From NCBI GenBank assembly GCA_002104905.1, contig MCFE01000620.1:1-52298 (forward strand): a DNA stretch of 52,298 nucleotides, written 5' to 3'. Source of the DNA: Basidiobolus meristosporus CBS 931.73 (taxonomy: Eukaryota > Basidiobolomycota > Basidiobolomycetes > Basidiobolales > Basidiobolaceae). How positions within the stretch are numbered: position 1 is the stretch's first letter; the number at the start of each line of letters is the position of its first letter. Below are positions 46,001 to 52,298 of the stretch, in pieces. The position numbers were made by a program, and so were the translations under genes. The notes under the pieces were generated by a model, which saw only the letters and a list, made by a program, of their open reading frames with translations, made no database searches and was not told the origin of the DNA.

Positions 46001-47509
46001 GCAGAACAAAACTATCCAGTGCATGAGCAGGAAATGCTGGCTATAATACACTGCTTGATGACATGGAGATGTTATATAGAAGAAGTCAAATGCACCATGA
46101 AGACTGACTATGCCTGCCTCAAGTATATATATATATACTCAGAGGGTACTCTCTAATGAATGAGAAGATGGAGTGAATACATTCAGAATTTTGATTTAGA
46201 GATTGTCTACTGCCCTGGGAAAAGCAACATGGTTGCTGATGCCTTATCAAGATTAGAACATGTTGCTAAACTCAACTTGGTGTATGAAGCAGATTGGCCT
46301 AGGCTATCACCATAGTACTTGAAGGGCCAAGCCATTCCCAATGAGGTGGATGAAGAGATCAAGAAGGTTGTCCAGAATGAAGCCACCAAACTTGTGGTAC
46401 AAGATGAAACACTCTACAAGGTTGTTAATGGAAGCCCTATTGCCTATTGCCCCTATATTGCTTGCCTGGATTTTATACATAAAATGCACAATGTATATGA
46501 ACATCTTGGAACTGAAAGAACCTATAGCCTTGTCAAAGCCAGAGCATGGCAGCCCAGAATGAAACAAGACATTGAGAAGCTAGTGAAAACATGCTCAAAT
46601 TGCCAAATCAACCAAAGCCAACTACAGAGAATTGCTGAACTCTTTTCCTTGGAGCCAGTAAGACCATTTGAAAGATGAGGAATTTACTTTATTGAAAGAC
46701 TACCAAATACCAGGAAATGCAACTGTTGGATCCTAGTAGCAATTGACCATGTCACCAAATGGCTAGTGGCTAAAGCAGTACCTGTATCCAGTGAACAAGA
46801 AATTGCAAGTTTCATATACCATTAGATCCTTATGAAGTTTGGATGCACTGTAGAGATTATATCCAATAGAGGAGCAAACTTTATGGCAAAGACATTAGAA
46901 GCTTACCTGCAAATGCAGCATATCAGACACTTGAAAACCTTGGCATGTCACCCTGCAACTAATGGAGTCACTAAGTGGTTTAATGGATTATCTGGAAAAA
47001 TGCTGACCAAGTATGCAAATGGAGCTGTCAGTAGATGGGATGAGTATATAGACCAAGCACTGTTTGCATGCAGAGTTAGAGTAAACAACACCACCCAACA
47101 ATTGCCATTTTACTTGGTGTATGGATGTGAGCCAAGGATTCCAGGAGATCTCACAGAATCAAAGCTTGGAGATGCCTTACTAGATGAACTCTGTCAGCCT
47201 AGTAGACATCAGCAGCTGAAACAAAGATGTCAAGAGGTATAGGCCAAAGTATCTCAAATTGCAGAGAAGTTCAAGCAAAGATTTGATAAGACTATATCAC
47301 AAGAATCATTGACAGTTGGGAACTTTGCATGGCTGAGAACCAATACTCAGAAGAGGTTGGAGCCACAATGGATAAGACCTTTTAAGATCATCAGAGAATG
47401 TCCATTTACAACTTACCAGCTAGTGGACAAACAAGGGAATATCTGGGAAGATTTAGTTCATAGAGACAGACTCAAGCATGCAAGACTTGCCAACAATACT
47501 GAACCATGA
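43062..47509 (+). pseudogene. gypsy3 gag-pol pseudogene
   Basis: Gag starts at ATG 43062 (MSKNEEWRNAM), main open part 43204-43623 (PADTALWWRHNK, DAFEPP). The zinc knuckle near 43830 is CFNCHQQGSIAKYC, where the expected His is Ser. Protease at 44020-44110 has MDSGAWHEYMSEQFA. RT is at 44740-45110 with [16 protein letters not shown] and HLDD at 45091-45102 (usual YxDD), then the solo LTR, then the RT end (LGHIVTSTAMTLDPKKVE). RNase H-like is at 45890-46110. Integrase HHCC is at 46480-46610 (HLGTERTYSLV, CSNCQ). The core has SNRGANF (Asp to Asn) and TNGVTKWFNG where the Glu-containing segment is expected. Several stops and frameshifts. Confidence 0.88.
45116..45484 (-). repeat. solo LTR of the gypsy3 family, inverted, inside gypsy3 RT
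   Basis: TGTTACAAGTCTTGG to AGATCATAACA is the reverse complement of the 3' LTR at 47571-47939 and has the same length, 369 bp. It interrupts RT straight after the HLDD box. ACTG flanks it on both sides (45112-45115, 45485-45488); taking out the LTR and one ACTG restores RT reading. A fifth duplicated base is no longer visible. Confidence 0.9.
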
Positions 47510-47570
47510 AGATATTGGTATCATATGAAAAGAGAATCAAGAGAACCCTCTCAACTTTGGTAGGGGAGAA

Positions 47571-47939
47571 TGTCATGATGTACAGCTTGAATGTTCAAAT
47601 TAAATCAACTTTTAGTCAAATCAATTAGTTATATCTTTAGCCTATCAGTATATCAATGTTGTCTATCAAATTAGTAGCATTAGTCAGCATATGAACCAGC
47701 AGATCCTTAGCAGACAGGAATAGATATTTTAAGTAGGATCTTATTAGGTGATGATGATCCAATAAATGAGTCATCAGCCACTACCTACATTAGAAAATAC
47801 AATTAGTCAGCAAATGATCTGGCAAAATTGTATATAAGGAGCTGCTGGAACCTCAATAAAAATCAGTTCAAGTCTTGGTGAATACAATACTAGCTAAACT
47901 CCCTATTCCTCTACAACTCTTATACCAAGACTTGTAACA
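47571..47939 (+). repeat. 3' LTR of gypsy3
   Basis: TGTCATGATGTAC to ACTTGTAACA, 369 bp. It carries GTATATAAGGAGC (TATA-like) and CCTCAATAAAAATC (polyadenylation-like). Three copies of this LTR are in the window. Confidence 0.92.
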
Positions 47940-47940
47940 C

Positions 47941-48240
47941 CTATGAGCTGTAACACTTCACTATCTCTGACAATCCTCCCATATTCAAGCTAGTCTGCCA
48001 TGAGTAGCTCCCATATACTAAATCTGGATGATTCTTTACCAAAAGTGCTTTGCCATGCCTACTTTCAGCAAATGGCCCACCAAACCAGATGATGCTGCCA
48101 TCAGTGTTAAACAGTGCTTGACACTTCACACAGTGTGTCTTGTGTTTGCCAGAATGAACATGGCTCTGCCCCCTAAAATGTATGTTAATCCTGACTAGGA
48201 AGGTTTCAAATACTCTTGGTATGGAACCTATTGCTAACAT
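47941..48240 (-). pseudogene. PIF/Harbinger-like DDE transposase fragment
   Basis: The 99-codon frame contains HSGKHKTHCVKCQALFNTDG followed by SIIWFGGPFAESRHGKALL. This is the central block of DDE_Tnp_4-type transposases ('SGK.K.H..K.Q.....DG.I.....P..GS.HD'). The Asp expected after RH is Gly here, so a catalytic residue is lost. The N-terminal part is not readable in one frame; related pieces may extend to about 48530 on the minus strand. The C-terminal end runs into the gypsy3 LTR at 47939, so the gene is truncated. Confidence 0.6.
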
Positions 48241-48962
48241 TCAGGGATATGGAGGTCTATTGGAGCTTCTGAGCCTTATTCCAAGCTTGTTCAAGATCAC
48301 TCACACCCTCTGTATGGATGTTCTTCATTGCTCTCAACTGGGATTGAAAGCTTCTAGGACCTTTGCTGACATGAATGGTAGTATGAGACCTTGAAGGGCA
48401 GTAGCTCTTTTGATAGCATAGAAGCTTCACAAGGGATTTCCTTGAGTAAATCGGAGTGGATTGTCAACAGCACTTGGTATAGATATCCTCTGGTACATTA
48501 AAAGAAATCCAGTAGAAGTGATGATATTGTTCAGTAAGAAATCTGCAGCTGAAGTGATCAGATCTGTGTCAATGCAGTCAAAGAGGCATCATCCATAATA
48601 TATGAAATGTTCCACTGTCACTTCAGTTTTCATATATACTTCTTGTAAGACCAGATCAATGCTAAATTACTGCTGTATAGATATCCAACTCTGTCACTAT
48701 GGTCCTTGTACCAAGTCTCAGCTCATCTTCAGTACCACCCATAAACTACCCAATCCCCAGCTCACTAGTGTGATCCAGACTGAAGAAGACAATGTTGGTT
48801 CTATTTAAGCTCCTGCCAAATGATATCAGTATAGCTCTAGTGTCTATAATAAGCCTTGATGCAGATATTTAGTCTCTACTTATTAATACAGCAGAACTAG
48901 TGATCTCAGAGAGTCAGCAGCACTGGAAGATCTTAAGTAGTAAGCTGTAACAGAGTTCTACA
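48241..48962. other. unassigned, possibly upstream part of the DDE transposase relic
   Basis: The minus strand shows broken coding-like text (for example LLCYQKSYC, QLRAMKNIHTEG around 48300-48430) but nothing I can assign. The open frames 48182-48394 and 48602-48808 (+) have no recognised motif. Confidence 0.3.
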
Positions 48963-49445
48963 TCAAAATGCCAGTAGATATATGCAACATTTATAACAGG
49001 ACAAGTATTGAAATATAAAATGAGCTGGGAGTGAGGGGATATGCTGAGGAAGCTGCATGGAAACTATTCCACACACAACTTGCATAGTACAGACCAGGCA
49101 TATCAGTATGTGCCTCAGCTTTGGGAGCCAAAGAGATTTTGAATGAGTTGTTGCCTCAAATGTGCAATGCACTGCTTGAGATATTAGTAGAGCATGATGG
49201 CTTCTAAGAGCATTATACCCAGGACTCATCAAGGCAACAGCTCCAAAGTGATTAGCAGAGGGTAAGTGAATACCTTGACAAATCAGAGGGTGAGCTTTAA
49301 GTGGAAGAATACAGACCGCAGGCATCTGTGTCTTGATTGTGCCAGCACACCTTGTTGGATTCCTTACCATCCCTTGCAATGTTAGAGCACCTGCACATGT
49401 CAGTCCAGTCTTTTGCAAAACACCTTTCACAAGAGTGCTGTACAC
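48963..49445 (-). CDS. orphan ORF, 160 codons, unknown
   Basis: The longest open frame of this part of the window that overlaps no recognised element. The predicted protein begins MYSTLVKGVLQKTG, is rich in Cys, His, Leu and Pro, and has no signal peptide, membrane segment or catalytic motif that I can name with confidence. The middle (MPAVCILPLKAHPLICQ) looks coding in composition. It lies 720 bp upstream of the Harbinger-like fragment on the same strand, so it could be the companion ORF of that transposon, an exon of a host gene, or chance. Low confidence that it is a gene. Confidence 0.25.
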   Translation of the reverse strand: MYSTLVKGVLQKTGLTCAGALTLQGMVRNPTRCAGTIKTQMPAVCILPLKAHPLICQGIHLPSANHFGAVALMSPGYNALRSHHALLISQAVHCTFEATTHSKSLWLPKLRHILICLVCTMQVVCGIVSMQLPQHIPSLPAHFIFQYLSCYKCCIYLLAF

Positions 49446-49667
49446 TAGGTTGACACATTTTGGGTCAGCATGTGCAGCTCAGAATAAAGCTACCAGAACT
49501 TGCTAAACTACTCAAAGCTGACTACAAGTACACAAGTAGCCAAGATGATAATCAAGAAGGAAGTAGTGTAGTTGTGCAAAGTGAATAACTACCAAATGCT
49601 GCAGTAGTTATCCTTGTGAGAAAAAACCTAGGAGAAGTTGATGCAGTTGCACAGAATTGCTATCACT
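49446..49667. other. no feature recognised
   Basis: AT-rich sequence without open frames or repeats found elsewhere in the window. Confidence 0.3.
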
Positions 49668-49887
49668 TGTTATGATCTAAGCAACAGACGTTTCTTGTAA
49701 TTTGAATTAGACCACTGCAAACCAGTTATCACTAAATTTTTAATAAAAGCAACTGATAGGTTGTGTCACATTGGAGGCAGAGCCCCTATAAATAAGCACC
49801 CTGTATACTTATACATCATCTGTAATACCAGTGCAGCTGTTCAATTAGTCTTGCATCTACCCAATTGGCTGTGTGCTAGCTATGACA
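49668..49887 (+). repeat. candidate LTR (TGTTAT...ATGACA), 220 bp
   Basis: Ends TGTTATGATC and AGCTATGACA are imperfect inverted repeats of the gypsy type. Inside is CCCTATAAATAAGCAC, a good TATA box, about 90 bp before the right end. A gag-like frame follows at 50191. No second copy in the window, so the call rests on end structure and context only. Confidence 0.35.
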
Positions 49888-50190
49888 GCTAGTCCAATCA
49901 CTAATATGAGGTATCAACTTGCTCAACTGGCAAAAAGGAATATATAATGACTAGCCAGGGAGCTTGTGTTTCAGTTAATGAGACTATTGAGGGCTCACAA
50001 CTTCATATACTTTTGGGTAAATCAATCACTGACATACAATCCAATTGGAGTGATGATGACCAGAATGATAGGTATCAGTGTAGTTTATAGCATGATACAC
50101 ATTTATTTCCATTTACATTAAGGAAGCATATACATATTCCAGATCTTACCTACTGGGACAGCGGTACAGAATGAGCCTTGGGAAGAAGAG

Positions 50191-50379
50191 TTGAAGCAAA
50201 CAAAGAACACTTGTACATCTTCCCATGGCCTATTCCCCATAATGAAGGTACTAGAGCAAACCAAGGCAACCCTCCCAATAACCAATTTACTGGGACTTGC
50301 CCCAGCTCTAGTCAAGGGGCTAATAGAGGGATTGAAGGAGATAATGGCCCTTCATGTCACCAAGATGGCTAGGGTTTGA
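50191..50379 (+). pseudogene. gag-like N-terminal fragment, truncated by solo LTR
   Basis: The open frame ends with LLGLAPALVKGLIEGLKEIM and HVTKMARV, a hydrophobic/amphipathic stretch of a type often seen near the N-terminus of gypsy gag, lying 300 bp after a candidate LTR. It stops at the solo LTR (50386). An overlapping frame (50178-50372) is Gln/Asn/Gly-rich and is more likely a shadow. Family not recognised with certainty. Confidence 0.3.
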
Positions 50380-50385
50380 TACCCC

Positions 50386-50753
50386 TGTTATGGTCTGCTG
50401 CTTGAATGTTTAAGTTAGATCAGTTTTTAGTCAAATCAATTAGTTTAAGTTTAGGTTATCAGTATATCAAAATTATCCATGAAATCAGTAGCATTAGTCA
50501 GCAAATGAATCAGCAGATCCTTATCAGACAGAAATAGATATATTAAGCAGGATCTTATTGGGTGATGATGATGCAATCAAATGAGTCATCAGCCACAACC
50601 TACATTAGGAAATACAATTGGTCAGCAATTGATCTGGCAAAATGTATGTAAGGAGCTGCTGGAACCTCAATAAAAATCAGTTAAGGTTTTAGTGAATACA
50701 ATACTAGCTATACTCCCTATTCCTCTACAATTCTTATACCAAGACTTGTAACA
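50386..50753 (+). repeat. solo LTR of the gypsy3 family
   Basis: TGTTATGGTCTGC to ACTTGTAACA, 368 bp, aligns end to end with 47571-47939. The flanks are ...ATACCCC on the left and CCCTGATGG on the right, compatible with a short C-rich target duplication but not clean. No internal sequence adjoins it, so it is a recombination product. Confidence 0.87.
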
Positions 50754-50817
50754 CCCTGATGGAGAACTCTTGGTTAAAGAGTGAGTACTACATTTAGTAC
50801 GCGCATAGTTGCCTTCC
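50754..50817. other. short segment between solo LTR and copia F
   Basis: Presumed continuation of the target of the solo LTR. Nothing recognised. It contains the locally rare CpG cluster GTACGCGCATAG. Confidence 0.3.
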
Positions 50818-51691
50818 CAAATAGCCTCACAGACAGGTTTATGGGCCTTGTACCAGCTCTAGAGTCCAGAACTAAAGATTTGGCCCTAATTTGCATATGG
50901 AAGGTTTTGGGATGAACAAGTAAGAAAATCAAGCACCAATAAGAAGGAAGAAGAAAATGCCTTAATAAGCAATGATAACAAACTACAGAAGTACTCAAGA
51001 CCCTTTAGAGGCAGCAGCAACCTGTTGTGCAATTATTGAACACAGAAAGGACACACACTGGACCAGTGATTCAAAGTAATAGATAATCAGTAAAAGAAGC
51101 CTGAATATGGTTACACTGCAACAAGGGACCGTATGCTATTCATATTGGCACTGAATATGACCACACAAAAGGGTTCTCATATGTGGTACATGGACTCCAG
51201 ATCATTGCAACACCTCACACACCAATGAGAATATTTTATTCAATATCAAGAAATTTCAATTAAATAGGTTTTTGTGCATGAAAATGGAACACTAGATGCT
51301 GTGGGAGTAGGAGCTATCCAAGCAAACCTTAGAAGCAGTGAAGGAAGGCATACTCTCACCTTCAAAGAAGAGCTCCATGTACAAGTAATAGTTAAGAACC
51401 TTCAATCTGCAGCAAGGCCAATGCAGATAAACTCAGTTTCAGCATTGACATTTCTGGATGCATGATTACTGATTTATATAATGCTCATATTGCTTTGAGT
51501 ATCAGAGATCAGAATTTATACATGCTGACTTAAATTCCATCATATTTAGAAGCAAACAGATACAAGTTAAATGAAGAAACACCAAAGCTTTGGCACAGGA
51601 GATTTGGACACATCAATCTCATTGAATTGTAAAAAATAACTGAAGATCAGCTAATTTCTGGAGTTTAAATGGATCCAACATATATGGGAAA
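50818..51691 (+). pseudogene. copia F: gag/protease/pre-integrase relic
   Basis: Same family as copia A-E. The gag segment (LVPALESRTKD), a broken CCHC (QKGHTLDQ), protease with DSRSL in place of DSGAS (near 51190), and GAG-pre-integrase text (LWHRRFGHINL near 51590). No LTR is attached. Interrupted at 51691 by copia G, within what is the YGKQARQ codon run of copia B. Stops in most blocks. Confidence 0.8.
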
Positions 51692-52060
51692 TGTTGCAAT
51701 TTAAGAAGTGATTTGGATATAAGGAACTTATCAAGAAATAGTGATAATAGTTGAACTGTTGTTTATTCATAAAGAAGCTCAGTATTTATACCTTTGTAGA
51801 AGTAATACAGCTGCATCACTAAGTAGGGAGGGTTTCTCAATATTCAGGAGCATTCTGTAACAGTTTCAGGGTTAGTACATAATGTTTGGTAATAGTGCTA
51901 ATTTGATCCTGACTATAGGGGAATAATCATAAGATCATATATCTGGAGAAAGTGGCGAAGTAAAGGCAGTAAATGAGTCCTACAGTGACTAAGACTAGCC
52001 TAGAATTGTTAAGTAAATTTTTAGCTGCTGAATGATACCAAATAGTCCAATATTTCAACA
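51692..52060 (-). repeat. 3' LTR of copia G
   Basis: The minus strand starts TGTTGAAATATTGGAC (at 52060) and ends TTAAATTGCAACA (51692), 369 bp, beside the polypurine GAGGGGGAG. The left flank is GGAAA, and the element continues beyond the window, so the other duplication copy is not visible. It shares its first nine bases with the solo LTR at 38918 but little else. Confidence 0.88.
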
Positions 52061-52298
52061 CTCCCCCTCAACTAAATAATTTCTTAATCCCAATTTCTCT
52101 CTAAGGATCTCAAACTGTGGCCTAGCTAGTGGTTTTGTCAATATGTCTGCCACCATTTTCTCAGTTGGGCAGTAAACCAGCTCTACTAAGTTATTTTCTA
52201 CAGCTTCCCTCACAAAGTGATGCTGTATATCAATGTGCTTAGTTCTGGCATGATTAGTAGGATTTCTAGCTAATGAAATACAACTTTGATTATCCTTG
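52055..52298 (-). CDS. copia G RNase H C-terminal end, open, continues past window
   Basis: An uninterrupted frame from the window edge to TGA at 52055-52057: NPTNHARTKHIDIQHHFVRE, then NNLVELVYCPTEKMVADILT, then LAREQ-type text and the end EGEC. This is the standard 3' end of Ty1/copia pol (the 'RTKHIDIRHHF...ADIFTKPL' block). The stop uses bases 4-6 of the LTR. No lesion is seen in 80 codons, in contrast to the other copia copies, so G may be the youngest element. The start lies outside the window. Confidence 0.85.
   Translation of the reverse strand, partial: KDNQSCISLARNPTNHARTKHIDIQHHFVREAVENNLVELVYCPTEKMVADILTKPLARPQFEILREKLGLRNYLVEGEC

Larger units (their letters stand above)
43062..47939 (+). 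mobile_element. Ty3/gypsy retrotransposon gypsy3, 5' LTR missing
   Basis: Gag, zinc knuckle, protease, RT, RNase H, integrase, polypurine tract (GGTAGGGGAGAA) and 3' LTR in order. A solo LTR of the same family sits inverted in RT. No chromodomain like gypsy1/2; integrase ends with a VHRDRLKHARL tail. A separate lineage from gypsy1/2 and gypsy H. Confidence 0.9.

Noticed and set aside
46122-46139. TATATATATATAT tract as microsatellite
   Set aside because: Only about six units within gypsy3 RNase H; not notable.
1-52298. Repeat-induced point mutation of the Neurospora (CpA to TpA) type
   Set aside because: CA and TG remain abundant; the bias seen is loss of CpG.
1-52298. CRISPR array, operons, ribosome-binding sites or other bacterial features
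   Set aside because: All recognisable sequence is eukaryotic transposable elements; no regularly spaced short repeats of CRISPR type.
1-52298. tRNA or rRNA genes
   Set aside because: No cloverleaf or rRNA core sequence recognised; the tRNA-like match at the copia primer sites is only an anticodon-arm complement.

Overview
This window is a graveyard of nested transposable elements from a eukaryotic genome, most likely a fungus and probably an Agaricomycete-type basidiomycete. The reasons are Ty3/gypsy elements with a C-terminal chromodomain, a Tnp2-type (Transposase_21, CACTA/EnSpm-like) transposase, several Ty1/copia families, AT-rich sequence and marked CpG depletion with many CA/TG dinucleotides. 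The fungal assignment is inference. I found no host gene, rRNA, tRNA or CRISPR array. Nearly every coding sequence is broken by stops and frameshifts.

Layout, left to right. 773-5267: degraded copia element A, (+). 5338-5685: fragment of an unknown ORF ('ORF2') carried by a Tnp2-type DNA transposon. 5686-6141: LTR-like repeat. 6791-8289: gypsy pol remnant H, (-). 8290-11440: Tnp2-type element T1 (terminal repeat, whole ORF2, shared promoter, start of tnp2). 11682-16361: copia E, (-), the best preserved full-length element, with both LTRs and a 5-bp target duplication. 16362-19677: truncated chromodomain gypsy1 with a 732-bp foldback element inside its integrase. 19678-28070: three head-to-tail copia relics B, C and D of the same family as A and E. 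28071-36976: Tnp2-type element T2, split by gypsy2 (30664-35666) with a perfect 5-bp target duplication. 36977-42832: element T3, an internally deleted Tnp2-type transposon with both 44-bp terminal inverted repeats and a solo LTR inside. 43062-47939: gypsy3, with an inverted solo LTR of its own family inside RT. 47941-49445: PIF/Harbinger-like transposase relic and an orphan ORF. 49668-50753: LTR/gag-like remnant and another gypsy3-family solo LTR. 50818-52298: copia F gag/protease relic interrupted by copia G, which continues past the window end.

The most unusual signal is the Tnp2-type family. ORF2, a protein I do not recognise, occurs in six copies. In T1 and T2 it is divergent from tnp2 across a 222-bp spacer. 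In T2 and T3, ORF2 sequence lies at both ends of the element in inverted, outward-pointing arms. ORF2 contains an internal duplication of roughly 50-60 residues and may be a TNPA-like accessory protein. Other notable signals are a half-tRNA (initiator-Met anticodon arm) type primer-binding site in the copia family, the foldback element with 10-bp-phased GTGCCA boxes, and a clean 105-bp inversion inside copia D.
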